This document shows positions 30,975-43,254 of a stretch of 64,000 bases of DNA, piece by piece (within the stretch, counting starts at the first letter, position 1; each line of letters opens with the position of its first letter). The stretch lies in assembly GCA_949130485.1 (NCBI GenBank), contig OX422184.1, positions 11,167,996 through 11,231,995 on the forward strand. The letters run 5' to 3'. Source of the stretch: Agelas oroides (lineage: Eukaryota; Porifera; Demospongiae; Agelasida; Agelasidae). The translations under genes were made by a program, and so were the position numbers. A model generated the notes under the pieces. That model had not been told where the DNA came from, ran no database searches, and saw nothing but the letters and a program-made list of their open reading frames with translations.

Positions 30975-31295
30975 TATTAATAATAAGTTAAAGATTTAAC
31001 TTCTAAATTTAGGTTTTATTTTAAGCATTATTAAAATGGTTGTTTCTACAACATTTGTGCCTGTTAATTTAAACACTTAATGGTAATGGTAGGTAACTTA
31101 AAAAGCTTAATATCTAATTCATATATTTCGTTTTGTTTTCAGTATTAAGGAAATGGTGGTTACAACAGCATTCATATCTGAAACAATTTTGTGATGGTGG
31201 TTTTAATTTTTGGGGTGGTTGCCTCAGTTTCAATAATATTTTAACTCAAATTCAGTGATCATTTCTACTGTTTATTTTTTACAGTGATATAGTAA

Positions 31296-32410
31296 TAGCT
31301 GCACAAAAAATAGCCTACTCACACCTTTAACTGTAAATCTAGGATGGTCAGTTGTCAGGATAGTTTGTTAGCCTCGTTCCCAGGCCCAGTTCAGGCCCGT
31401 TCAAAATATCGGAGCCCGTTCGAAAAATTGGTCCTGGTATCCACTGTTTGCGCATGCGCTTAATTTCCCGACATTCCGGGAATTCCGGACAATACCGTGT
31501 TACCTCCGTGTGACGTGACGTCAGGTACGTGTATTTTGCCGTATATTTAAATATACACTGCTGACAATGGCTATTTGTGTACAAGGCCTGGATTCTGCCG
31601 TGCTGTATGCCTTCATGCGACTTCGAGGCGAAGCAACAGCGCTAAAACACGAAAAGAAAGCATCTATGAAGCATTTATGCTGGCTGCTAATGGGTTTTGG
31701 CAAGTTATAATTCGTGTTTAAAACGAAGTTAAGAAACTTATAGCTTACATTTGTAGTGTGAAGATGGTCCTGGGTCGATAGCACAGTTCAACGATAAGCA
31801 CTGGGGTCAGAAGGTCTGGGCAAAATGCTAGGAGAGCAGTGCTCACCTCTTTGGCGATATAATATAAATGCCGATATATGGCCGTCATAGTTCATAACCA
31901 CATGATACTGGCTGTCATTTGACACACCTTTGCAGAATTTCACGTGAGCTTTACACACTAATTAAGTGAATGCACGAACAGTGGATACCAGGCCTTTTTC
32001 TCCGATTTTTCGAACGGGCCTGGGAACGAGGCTAGATAGTTTCTGTGCTGCAGCTGGTCAGCAGCTGATCAAAAATCAATTGGTTTCATAAAGGTTGCTG
32101 CAAAAGTGGTTCCTTCATCAGGTTTTAGCTGGCAATGTTACACAATTATTACATGTTTGGAACCACTACACTAAACTGTCAAAGCCATAGGTCTAACTTT
32201 AACTGAGATTTCACTTTTACCTTGTTTGTAATTAAAATTACCAAAAATAGTTTTTTGAATGAGTAATTTGCTATTGTAAAAATACTTTGTTCAGGTATAC
32301 TACAGAATTGTAGTGTAAAAAGATGTAGGGATGGGGCTTTGAATATTTCCCTTCACTACATTAAATTACTACCTTGTTTGCATACTTTTTAGCATGCCAT
32401 CCTTACATCC
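31296..32410. repeat. Long dispersed repeat, copy B
   Basis: Same order as copy A at 23664: TAGCTGCACAAAAAATAGCC, GTGCTGCAGCTGGTCAG, CTTCATCAGGTTTTAGCTGG, TACACAATTATTACATG, GGTCTAACT and one GATGTAGGGATGG unit (32322-32409). It is interrupted by the TAGCC element. Confidence 0.85.
31368..32034. mobile_element. TAGCC element, 667 bp, 9-bp TSD
   Basis: The ends TAGCCTCGTTCCCAGGCCC and CGGGCCTGGGAACGAGGCTA frame the element, with subterminal TGGTATCCACTGTT and its inverse. GATAGTTTG precedes it (31359-31367) and GATAGTTTC follows (32035-32043), differing in one base. Copy A of the host repeat has the uninterrupted site. No transposase is encoded. Confidence 0.9.
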
Positions 32411-34499
32411 CATCAAGATGACCTTTAAAGATCTGTGATGCTGCATTACATATATTGATAGTAGCAAATAATTTTCATATATGTATGATTATATTTACAA
32501 ACTTTGATCGATGCAACAAGGTTGGATATGTACAGTGCTCCAGGGCTCATACAGGAGGCTATCTCTTCTGCCTGTTACTCTGACAGGCAACTTGCCTCGA
32601 CTGTACCAGCATTATCAGCGCTGCTGGTCTCAAGATCCTCAGGTTCTGGCTACTCCGGGTACCTCTCTTGCCTTGGAACTGTCTGGCTGCAAGCAAATTG
32701 AATTTGAGGTTAGGGATGATTCTCCTGGTCTACGGTATACTGCCCCTATGCAATCGAGATAATTGACCCTGAACCTTGGGAGGGGACATTCAAATGCATG
32801 TGAAGCTACTTTTACCGATTTTCTCCAAAGGACATTGGACTACAGCATCACCACTACCAAGCCTCAACAAATCTTGCACTAATACAGTCTTCAGCATTTT
32901 GGAATGGTAGTCTATAACAATTAGAAAGTGTACGTTAAAAGACCAATATTTTTTTTTGCTATGAAGTTGAACCTTGGCATTCATGATGAGTTCGCATATG
33001 TTGTTTGTATTGTCATATGCACACATCCAGTGACCCTGTTTGACAATCTCCAGGTACTGGGCTTCATTGGTATGACATACTTGTACAGCAAACGTGGTCC
33101 ACAGTACCACTGGATACTGGAGCTCTTTGATTGAATGGGCCTCCCTTTTTTTGATGGAATGAAGGAGCAGGTATGTTTCTTATAACTACAAAATCCTTAC
33201 TTCCCACTGGGATGGGGACATATGTACTATATAGAACCTCTTTGACTGCTCCTCTGCACAGCGTTTCTTACGCTCAATATGGGCGTTCTTCACCTTTTCT
33301 TCTTTGCGTTTCTTCAGCTTTGTCATTCTGTTTATCACACACTGCAAGTACAACGTAGTGTAAACGCAGGATAATTATATACTCAGCACCCTACCAGTGT
33401 GACTGTTTTTACCATTCCACCCCTCATTGTTTTGTATGTTGTAAACTTCTTGTGAATATGCTATTGATATATTGCAATGAAGTGTTTTGACATAACCCAA
33501 AATAATTTCCTACTGTATTAAGACAAGCTGTTCAGCAGTTTTCCTTAAATCAAAAGCTTATAAAATTTTTTTAAAAGTGTCAGTGTCCAATTGTTCCCAG
33601 CGCCGATGCTGCATTTCCTCTCATCATCCTATTTTTTTATTTTTACAGTTATACAAGCTGACGTACAAACACTTAGACGCAGCTAAGTGGCCAGCCATAC
33701 CCCGCAAATAGAGCAATTCTTATATTGTACCATTATTATTTTTTTAAGACAGGATATAGCAGCAATACGAAATTTAGTACATGATTATATACGTACTTAT
33801 ATGTGGACGTGACTTGACTGATTAAGGGATGATGAATACGCACAATGCAGCTTTGTTTTTCATTTTACCTGCGGACCTTCTGGGTCAGGGTAGTCCCTGA
33901 CACACCTGGGAAATTTTGCCCTTACTACTGCCTTGATGCCAGAAGGGAAGATGTAGGTAGGGTGGTTGTACCCCCAGGCTTTGATTGGGGCCAAACTGGA
34001 TGTGATAGAGACATGTTTTCAATAAAACATAATAAATTGTCTCTCTACCAACAACAGTGCTAGTGGCACATACCCATAGTAGAGAATACAAGCGCCTGTA
34101 CAGATGCTTGCGGGCATCCTCATGCCTGTCACGGGTGTCAGCATGCCCGTGAGCATACGTACGCAGCAAATGCTGCTGTCCACAAGGCACTCCATCACAC
34201 CTGGTATTAAACCGAGGTTACAACAGATGAGAGACAGAATGGCAGCAGCATAAGTTTCATTCAAACATGGGTACATTGGATACACCAGTATGCACTATCT
34301 GCTCAGAGAGACTTCTTGGCCTCCAGCTCACGGGATTGCCACCCACTGACTGTTCAATGGCTAGCTGTTATCAATTGACACATCATAACTAGAAAATGTA
34401 GAACATTGTGGGGGCGCACCTGAGCAAGCAGCTAACATGCACATGAATAGACTAAGCTTCGTTTTATTCCCTGAACATCATCCCATAGCCTCACTACAC
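32411..34499. other. No recognised gene over about 2 kb
   Basis: Short open frames at 32504-32762 on overlapping plus frames, 32790-33110 (minus), 33173-33358 and 33885-34190 (minus) show no known motif. A T-rich acceptor-like tract near 33620-33650 and (T)n runs occur. I see no repeat pairs of note. Confidence 0.45.
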
Positions 34500-34886
34500 C
34501 TACTGCCATTGCTCCTGTTTTGTTAGGGATCCAATAAACGTGGTGGTGGGAAACTTTCCTTCTGTGTTACTAACTAGCATCTGGGAAGTGATATTCCGTA
34601 CAAAGATTAGCTGGTGTGAAGGAATAGTTGAAATTTTTTGAGAACTGTTCATTAAGAAGGTTGGCTTTGACTGCATCGTCGTGGACCAGACGGGAGTCAG
34701 ATACACAGAGTGTTGGAATGGAGGATGCCTTTCTAGTGAGACTTTAGTAAGTCTCCAGAAGGTTTTTGGATCAGATGTTTGAATCTTTGCCTTTCTGAGT
34801 TCAGTTACAATTCTGTTTCTGCAGAGTTTGTATTTCAGAACTTTGTTTTGGTTACCCAGTCTACACGAACGCGTAGGGTGTACCAT
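34500..34886 (-). pseudogene. LINE-type reverse transcriptase fragment
   Basis: The minus-strand frame reads YKLCRNRIVTELRKAKIQTS, then DPKTFWRLTKVS, then FLMNSSQKISTIP. This is the linker between endonuclease and reverse transcriptase in many non-LTR (Jockey/CR1-like) elements, where R.K...EL..AK precedes FW. No polymerase motifs follow. It is a short, decayed piece. Confidence 0.5.
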
Positions 34887-34937
34887 CCTCCAATATTGTG
34901 CTACAAGCGGATACGCAATAACACAGCGGGTTCTAAC

Positions 34938-35330
34938 TTTGATTTACTGGACAAAGTGGAGCAAAAGACGTTTGGAGCTCCATACTTAGTACACTGGTAC
35001 AGTAGCTTTCAAAACAACACTGAATGCAGCAGCCAGAGCAGTAAGTTGCAACAAAGTTACAGGTTAAGCAAACCAGGGAAAAATGCCACACTTTCAACCA
35101 ACACAGCGAATAATCCTTCCAAGTTAAAAACTTCAGACAGGTGAGAGTTAAGAGCCCTGGCATAGCACTATAGCTTGCAAAAAAATGCACATCCATACCT
35201 ACCTTGGGGGCTGAAATACTGGTAATTTTGCTCATTACATCTGCTACCTCGACAAATCTGTGCTATCTTTGATTTACTGGACAAGGTGGAGCGAACGCAC
35301 GTACAACCGCCATACTTGGCGGACTGGTAC
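34938..35330. repeat. Direct repeat pair, ~65 bp
   Basis: TTTGATTTACTGGACAA[AG]GTGGAGC ... CCATACTT ... TGGTAC occurs at about 34939-35001 and again at about 35271-35329. Confidence 0.7.
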
Positions 35331-36257
35331 ATGACACTAGGCCGTATAACATAGCGTTACGGCAAAAGCTATTTCGATTCCTATGTCCAGATACTTTAAT
35401 TACAAGTTCAGAAATTGTTCATTCCAGTGACCACTTCCAAAATAATTACATTCCTTACATCGTTTGTTGCGCAATCGGATAAGCGCGAGCAGCCACGCAA
35501 ACATAACTATGTACGTACCCGCGTGTTCTAAATCGATTGTGCGAAGTGGAAATTCTGCTATCCGCATGCACACTATTTATATTATTTTAAACAGTAGAGA
35601 TATGAAATAATGCAAGCAATTGACACTCTTAAATGCTCCTGGCCGTTCCTCAGCTTCAAAGGCCTCTGTCATCATGAATGGTGATGCAGCTGTCAGAAGA
35701 AGCACACAGCAGTAACCATACTGTTTGCTGTTTCTGTGTTCCTAGTACAACATGCACACACTGGTGCATCGCCTTCATAGTTGCATTATCACTGCCCCAT
35801 GAGTACAACAACGAACACATCACTACAAAGACATCCAGGTTAGAACTCGATTGGAATCATAATACTTCTGTAAAAATTAGTCTGAACACACACCAGGGAT
35901 TGATTATCTAGTTGAATTTTCATTCACGAAATAATCATCAAACCTTCAATGGACCAAACTTAATCAAGTTGTTAGTTAACGAAATTTAAGGTCCAAGGAA
36001 TGATGAAGTATTTAGGGGTGAATTTCCTCTACTAACCTACCTCCAGTTAGGATGTTGGGTTTTCTCTGAAGCCTACTAGTTTACTAAGTGGCTGATATTG
36101 ACTGCAAGAGACAAACCTCAAAGTATCAATTTTCTTACAGGGTTTTTTCAGGCTCCATTCAGGCAACCACATTTGAATGGTAAGTATATACACACTGGGG
36201 AATTAAGTGGAAAATATATTATTGTAGCACTGATCATTTTTAGGACCTCAAATTGAT
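35331..36257. other. Intergenic, upstream of the DUF6589-like pseudogene
   Basis: A possible small exon ending in TTTGAATG|GTAAGT lies at about 36140-36180, with an acceptor at 36240-36243 (TTTTTAG). Nothing else is recognised. Confidence 0.35.
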
Positions 36258-38152
36258 GTGGAAGGGGTCTTGAAAATGTTTGCAGTATTGCAAATACTCA
36301 TCCGTCAGATGATTCGGCACCACTGGAAATGGGCAGGTTCAGCAATTAAATATGTAACCATCCCAGTGTTTGTCACATGGTACATCAGAAAGTGTAAAGG
36401 ATACAAAACAAACAACGTGCTTCACAGGAGCACGCCTCTTCTACAACACATGTGGATAGGACTAACCACAAACGAAAAGCAGATTCTGATGCTGACATGG
36501 AAAGGGTCAGAATCAAATTACCAAAACAGGGGAGGACCCCTATATACCATCCTGATAAAAATGCATTGTACTCCATGCATGCTTTGGCAGCAATCAGGTG
36601 CAGACCCTCGACTACATCAATTTCACTCCTCAAAGGAGATGCGCCATGCAGGTTCAGATGCAACAACAATTGCATTATATGCCGCATATGATGAGGTACA
36701 ATTTGACTTGGGTTTTAATTCATGCATTTGTCCACCATGTCACAAAGACTTCAAAAGAAACTACCAGAACAGGGAAAATGTTATTCCGAGATGGGCAAAA
36801 CTTAGACAGGAGATGCTGGAAACACGTGGAGCTAAGCATTGTATGTTATGCTGTGCAAACAGAGAAGATGGGTCATGTGAATGCCAATTGATTACACACT
36901 GGGGTGCTGACCAGTGGAATAGAATGGATAGCCTTGAAAGTTGGAGAAAATTCCTGTTTTTAAGTGGCCATGTACAAGACATTATCCCTAACACATGCAG
37001 CAACATATGCCATACACACTATAGTAGAATACTGGAAATTAAAGCACAACGGACTTGTTGCGTCTGTGATATGGCATATACTGACAAACCTTGGAAGCTA
37101 GTGTGTGATGTCGCCAATTCTACTGAGCGTGTCTGTGAAGCCTTTTCACTTTCAGATGGTTCAGTAAACTTCATAAGTTGGATTTGCACCAGATGCACTC
37201 TCTGTCTGACAGATATAACACACTTTGATATATGTCTCAACCAAGATTTAGGCTCTGTGACTGAAGCGATAGCCACTGGTCTTGGAGAATGATCAGGTGG
37301 ACGAGGATGCTCTTGAAGCACACTTCCTTCCAAACTTAGTCCAGCTTGTTGACACAATCACCACATTTGATCACTCGAAATACCACCAAGTGACACCACA
37401 CTACAAAGACATAAGAAAACTTAGAATATGGATGGTTATTGCTTTGCTCTGCCTCACAATGAACCCCAACTGTTGCTTCTTTCAAACGCTCATAGGATTA
37501 ATATGCTATGCATATGGTCTAAGAGATAAAGGATTTGATGTGCTGAACACTCTTGGCTGCACATGCAGCATAGACCACCTAAGAAATCATGGGGCTTTTT
37601 GGGCAAATAAACGTAAAGCAGTAGAAGAGCTGTCATTAACAGCAATGGTACATCACACAATAGCTTAACTAACAAATCAGGTAGAACCTCTAACAACATT
37701 GAGCTTCCAGAGCAACTTTGAGTCAAATGCGGATATGTACTACCTCATGTTCAGTCAGTCTTATCTTGCAACAACAGTCAAAAGATTGCAAACATCCCCC
37801 TTGGATTGCTCAGAAACATTCATACAGTCACTGTGCAAATTCATGCCTCATTTTACACCTCACACCAGAGATGCTGTGGTTTATGTAACAAATGAAGAAG
37901 CTCAGGCTGCCACTCTTGGTGATGTGGAAGGTTATTTGATTAGGATGAAAAGAGAACTGTGCATTGGACAAGAAGGATTTCCTAGTAAGGTGATAATTGT
38001 GGGCGATCAACGAACACTTTCCCTGATGAAAACCTTGCAAACTGGCTGATCATAATTCCAGGGGATTGGCACCTTCTGAAATTGGCATCTGAACTGTTAC
38101 GGGATCTCCTTTGGGATGGTGGGCTTAACACAAAATGGGGTTTAGTATACTA
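36258..38152 (+). pseudogene. DUF6589-like element-associated protein, frameshifted
   Basis: The reading shifts between frames. About 36452-36620: KRKADSDADMERVRIKLPKQ and YHPDKNALYSMHAL. 36650-37290: Cys-rich zinc-binding-like region (CICPPCHKDF, HCMLCCANREDGSC, TCCVCDMAYTDKPW, WICTRCTLC). 37282-37668: DIRKLRIWMVIALLCLT, then GCTCSIDHLRNHGAFWANKR, and a TAA stop. 37699-38018: SNADMYYLMFSQ, then KVIIVGDQRT. 38019-38147: FPDENLANWLIIIPGDWHLL then DLLWDGGL, the GDWHLLK signature of DUF6589. At least three frame changes and one stop break it, and the C-terminal part is lost. DUF6589 proteins are frequent in element-rich invertebrate genomes, with no established function. Confidence 0.7.
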
Positions 38153-39241
38153 AACTGCTAATTTAGACGGGCAAAAGCTGGCCTGGGAACATGGTAGATG
38201 ATGAGACCACTATGGTTTTGGGGGGTTCAGGTTTGGTTTTGCTATTCTATTCACTGTGGTTCTCTTCTGAAATTTTATTGGTCTTCCCAAGTATTGTAGA
38301 TTTTGTCGCTGTAAGGGTAGTGGACCCGTGCATTGGGATGGATAGTCTGCCTCCTTGAACCTTCTTCTTTGACCGGCGAGGGGCTGTTGTTGAGAAGGAC
38401 AAAGATGTTTTTGCCAGAAAGATACCTTTTCTATGCATCAGGGAGAAACTACTTCGACAACATGAGGAAGTGAAATTATTTTGGTACGAATTAGTAGAAG
38501 ACATGACATTGCACAACACAGCTAGGTAGGGGGTACCATAAGCATACTGTAATTCATGTACATCTTCCCAGAGTAGATCACAGTGCATTGTATAATGGGT
38601 GAGCCTAAAATTAATGATCTCAACACATTCAGTGAGTGTTACATGTGCAATTGATAGTGGGGTTATGTAGATCATGTGTGCATTCTACTGCAATAACAGT
38701 TCAACCAGTGTCCACTGTTTGTGCAGTGATGTGCTAGCATGGTAATTCACCAGGGAAGTGATGAAAGCATGCTAGCATACATACACATAGGCAGACAGTA
38801 GCCTTGAAGCCTTGTACCCTGGCTGTTTGGTGGTGGGGAGAACTAGGTATGTAATTTACCACAAGGTTTATGCCATCCTTTCTTTCCTAAAGTTAAAGAT
38901 ACCAGGCTTTCTCTCCCTTAACATTGCAAGTGATGTGATGTTTGGCAATGATGGTGGTGCAATTTACCACCTTTGACTAACAACATATGTCATTCGTAGA
39001 GACACTACCTTCAAGGTACAGCTATCTAATATTAACTACACGTAGCTACCAGGAAAGTACTGAATACATGTACTGATTGAACAATCAGTGAACCGCATCT
39101 CCCTTTAAAAAGGCAGACCTAGATGTTTAGCAAAGTCACCCACTGTGCAGGACGCGTTTAGGCCAATACCAGGCCTGTTCTGCAGTTACTAGAAACTGTC
39201 TCTTCATATTGTGTAAGTTATCCTCTTTGGCAAGAACAAGT
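38153..39241. other. No recognised gene
   Basis: A minus-strand open frame at 38247-38675 (MIYITPLSIAHVTLTECVEI) has no motif I recognise. CCAGGGAA-type words and GTTACAT pairs are scattered. Confidence 0.35.
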
Positions 39242-39605
39242 AGTGGATGGCAAAAGAGGAGAACAAGAAGAGGCAGGAGGAAGACAAAGGCAAAGAGAAA
39301 GAGAACAGGAAGAACAAGTGCAGGGCAGAAGAGGGAGAGAAAGAGGAAGGGGAGGAGGAAGAAGGAAAAGTGGAAGAGAAGGCGATGAGCCAATAGAGGG
39401 AGAAAGAGGAAGAGGAAGGAAAAGGGGAGAAGAAAGACGAGGAGGAAGAGGAGGATGGGAAAGAAGGGGAGGAGGAAGAGGAGGTGGAGGAAGGAGAAGG
39501 GAAGAACAAGGAAATGAAGAAAGAGGAAAGGGAGGAGGAAGAGAAGGCGAGAGAGGAGGAGAGAGAGAAGAGTGGGAGGAAAGAGATCCTATGGACTGGG
39601 GTAAA
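39242..39605. repeat. Polypurine tract, ~360 bp GGA/GAA-rich
   Basis: The plus strand is almost entirely A and G over about 360 bases, with GGAGGAAGA and GAGAGGAAG words. It produces long open frames on both strands (Arg/Glu/Gly on plus, Ser/Pro/Leu on minus) that are composition artefacts. Such tracts can form triplex (H-DNA) structures. Confidence 0.9.
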
Positions 39606-39763
39606 AGCAAGCAGTAATACATGTAGATGTATTAATCACCCGAGATGATTGTAACAGAAAAGGGAGGTGGGCACTAGATGCACAATATTAGGCATGTAGT
39701 ACCCATCTATTCCTTCTCAACCCAGTGCAAGAGCTTTGGCTTGAATACAATTATACCAGGTTC

Positions 39764-40435
39764 ATCTACTCCTGTTCCGTCTACCGCCGTTTTGTCTACT
39801 CCAATTTCGTCTACTGACGTTTCATCTACTCTATCAATAATCTTTGTAGATCCTCTTTGTATTGCTTGTTGATGGTATGTAATGTACTATGTTAAGGTCA
39901 GGGGTCAAATAACAAAGGGAAAAACTTGCTTCACAACTAGCTAGTACATCACTCTGATCCATAAAGCTACCATGGGTTGTTTGATCTTTTCTGAGTGGTG
40001 GATATAAAAGTTGTGCAAAGCCTCAGTTGACCATCTGGCAATAGAAATGGAGTGTGAGCTCGTGACTACAAAGAGAGGAGCAAGATCTTTAGTTCAAGGT
40101 GGATTCAATTATACCCTAAATTGACCTGGCAGGGAGGGACAAACATACTGGCGATGTGTTGATAGGAACAGCCCTGGTAGAGGTGTGACTGATGAGAACA
40201 ACCACCTTGTTTCTACTAACAACAAACACTGTCACCAACCGAACGATGTTGAGATCAAGGTAGCCAAGGTTGTAGAGAGAATGAAACAACTGAATTCAAG
40301 CAGCAATTGTTGGTCTGTCATATTGAAATTAAACTAAAAATAAATTTGATCTGAAAACTTGAGTAGACGAAACAGCGGTAGACGAAATTGGAGTAGACAA
40401 ATAGCAATAGACAAAACAGGAGTAGACAATCAGGA
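39764..40435. repeat. Inverted element with iterated GTAGAC ends
   Basis: The left end has CGTCTACTCCAATTTCGTC-type units every ~15 bp (39764-39835). The right end has the inverse, AGTAGACGAAA, GGTAGACGAAATTGGAG and relatives (40365-40432). About 530 bp of unique sequence lie between. A similar iterated word, TTAGACGAAATGGGA, recurs at 41530-41605. Confidence 0.75.
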
Positions 40436-40591
40436 AGATACTCTTTCTCTAATAGCACCTGTAGATGAACCATAAACTGACTATAATACTATGAAGACAG
40501 ATGAAAGCGCATGTAAAAAGATGTTTTGCTGCACCAATAGTAACTGGTCAGTCTTGGTGTATGAATTATTGAGAGGCATAATCATGTAGCC

Positions 40592-40642
40592 TGGGGAGGG
40601 GAGGGGAGGGGAGGGGAGGGGAGGGGAGGAAAGTGGAGGGGA
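40592..40642. repeat. GGGGA tandem run
   Basis: Seven to eight GGGGA units on the plus strand followed by GGAGGAAAGTGGAGGGGAG. Four or more G-runs spaced by single A satisfy a G-quadruplex pattern. Confidence 0.9.
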
Positions 40643-41109
40643 GCCTGCAGTGGATCTGTGTCTGTGCATGCATGTGCGGAGAGTTGGTTATCATTCATCG
40701 ACTGCGTGAAAGACATAGACACGTGTGGACACACACCCCTAGTATACTATGCCCGGGTAGCACAACCAATGCAGAGAACAATGACACAGGCTAGAGTGAT
40801 GGTGTGGGGGAGGGAGGGGGATACACTCTCTCCATCTTTGAGGAGAACAGTGGGGGGTACACTCTTTCTCTCCCTTCTTGTGATGGTAATGCACAGAACA
40901 CACGAAATGCTACAGGCTGTAGGTTAAACTAGTCCAAAACTACAGTCTTTTTAAAGAATGTGGAGTGTGGAAAGGGTGTGAACTGCTGCTCAAGCAGACA
41001 TGCCTCCAGATGTGAACAAGATGTTTCTGGTCCAACATTATTTGCTTCTGTACTAGGGACACTGGTACTTTTAGGACTCCTTCACCAGCTGTTGTCACTT
41101 TTTTTGAGT

Positions 41110-41311
41110 ACCACCCCTCGGCATGGTTGTTTGAGTGGGGGCCATCAAAGGAGAGGGCATTCCACATGTAAACAGGGAAGTTTCCGTCAATCCATGTATC
41201 CTGAAAACACTGGAAGAACTCTTCCTGGTTGGCAAATACTGGAGCAGTTATTAGGTAGAGCTTATACTCGTACCCCTGATGTACCAGTGAACAAGCTCCT
41301 TGAGTGGTCAT
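41110..41311 (-). pseudogene. MULE transposase C-terminal fragment
   Basis: The minus-strand frame reads ANQEEFFQCFQDTWIDGNFP, then YMWNALSFDGPHSNNHAEGW. This matches the end of the MULE transposase domain (F..YF..TW......W........TNN..EGWH), including the Asn-Asn-x-x-Glu-Gly-Trp signature. The upstream catalytic part is absent, and after residue 70 the frame drifts. It is the only Mutator-like sequence seen here and is relevant to the 9-bp duplications of the TAGCC elements. Confidence 0.6.
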
Positions 41312-41616
41312 AACGATTTCGCCAGTAGAATAAACTCCCTAGGAAAGCATCCCTTATATACTCCAGCCTTTGCTTTAATGATATGAGTGTAAGCAACCCT
41401 AATCGTTAGTAGCCCTGGGACTCAACACTTGAAGCCGATTGAACTGAATGTAAGCAACTCTAACCTCTAGTACCCCAGGGATTCAACAGGAAAGTCAAAG
41501 GGACTAGAAATTGCTAAAAAATGTTTTTGGATTTTAGACGAAATGGGACACGTGTCCATTTTTTTAGACCAAATGAGATTAGATGAAATGGGATTAGACG
41601 AAATGGGCTGACACCT

Positions 41617-41770
41617 GCAGATATTGTAGTTGCCTGTATCCAGGCAGCTGCACAATCCGGAAAGAAGCTCTCCTGGACCCTAAAGGAGAATGCTCGGGGA
41701 ACATTGGTGCAAGTTATCTGGAAGCACAGACAGCAAAAATTTGCCAGCCCCGAGGTGGTGTGCATTAGAA
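41617..41770 (+). CDS. Hypothetical exon-like fragment
   Basis: The plus strand encodes DIVVACIQAAAQSGKKLSWT then LKENARGTLVQVIW. The pattern (a helix, then LSWTLKEN, then a strand) looks like a small domain seen in invertebrate repeat proteins, but I cannot name it. Confidence 0.2.
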
Positions 41771-41939
41771 AGAATTGTATACCCAAAAAGAGAAAGAACG
41801 AGAAACAAGAAACACAGTGGGGTCCACTCTTTCTCCACTGTAAGGTTGAGAAAAGCAAATGTAGTTTACTCTGTCTTTAAGGTGGGGAAAACAGTGGGGG
41901 GTACACTCTTTATTCCCTTCCTTACAGTGGAAATTTGAA

Positions 41940-43254
41940 AATGTATCCCACACTCTTCGCTGTCTTACTATATGACACAGTGCCAGTTTGCCTATATACC
42001 ATAGGAACTAAATTGCGTGGGGTAAACTGTTTGTCCTCTACAGTACTATAGGAGACATTAATAGCATAGATTAGGCACAGGGAAGGTATATATAAAGGGT
42101 AGGTGATAAGCACAATTATTGGGGCGAGCCTGAGCGAGCCTTACACTAGCGGGACTGCACTGCAAGACACGAGGGTATATGTTGGTTTGCTTGCTTGTGT
42201 GTGGACATATACCAAAAATTTAAATTGAACAAACAGAGAGAGGTACACGTACATTTCAAATTTGCACTCATGCTAAATTGACACAACTGATCTCTCACTA
42301 TCTAAATCCATGCCGATGGATCTACTGAATGCAACTGCGGACCATGACAGACAAGGGCAGGCTGCTCACAGATGGTACCTTCAAATCACGCACAGTAGTT
42401 GAGTTTGCTTCAGGTAAGGGCCATGCAGAACGACACTCATAAAGCGTCAGAGATTCAGCTCATGACTTCAGTGTGAAGTTTAGTCCCGTTACCAGAAATC
42501 GTTGGACACGGACGTTAATTATTCGTAAACTAGTTCGTATACCTATCCGCATGCTAACATTTAATTTGTATTGGCCTCTATGGGGCTACATAAACTTTGT
42601 TGCTTTCTCACTCAGGGGAGGGAGCTACCACACTTCTGATCATCCACGATGGAAGTACACTCATTCACCTGCCTGAAACTACAACCAGCGTTCCCTACAG
42701 TATAACACTGAATTTTCGACAAAGCGATCTTCACACGGCACTTGGCTTAGCCTACTTACTATAGCCAATGTAAAAATTTACTGAAAACAATTTTTGTGTA
42801 TCAATTTTTGACATGGACAAAACCTTTTTTTTGCACTTCGTATCATCTATATCGTCTATTTAGACGGTCTACTCCACAAAATCTACGCCCTTGGCCGTGT
42901 GACTATCCCACCGATTTTTCGCCGAGCTGTCAAAGTTGGCCCAAATTTTGGTCATGACAGACAATTACGTCATAGAAATATGTGAACACGGCAATGAAAA
43001 GTGCAGTCCTGTGCTTCTCCTGGTTTGCCGGCGGGCTAGATTGTCCACGAATCATGTAAGGTAACTGAAGAGCAAACTACCCCGCCACAAGGTATGTTCC
43101 ATGACTGTAAAGTACGACATACAAGTTTAACATCAACTGTCTGACTGCCTTGGGCTGGCTAGCTAGCTAAAAATTTCCTTTTCGGCCGTGGCACAGTCAC
43201 TCTACTCTCAAGGATACATTATTGTTTGTGTAATAGCACAAGATTTCCAAGCTG
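41940..43254. other. Mostly unassigned; one exon-like stretch
   Basis: At 42347-42413 an ATG opens MTDKGRLLTDGTFKSRTVVE and ends at a canonical donor (TCAG|GTAAGG), which is compatible with a small first exon. The remainder is AT-rich with no motif. The open frame at 43255-43617 runs into the next MITE and is unsupported. Confidence 0.3.

Larger units (their letters stand above)
40800..41936. repeat. Repeated TGGGG..TACACTCTTT words
   Basis: AACAGTGGGGGGTACACTCTTT occurs at about 40847 and again at about 41890. Related GTGGGG[TG]CCACTCTTTCTCC lies at 41818. These look like fragments of one repeat split around the MULE fragment. Confidence 0.6.

Noticed and set aside
39218-39622. Long ORFs on both strands
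   Set aside because: These are composition artefacts of the polypurine tract.
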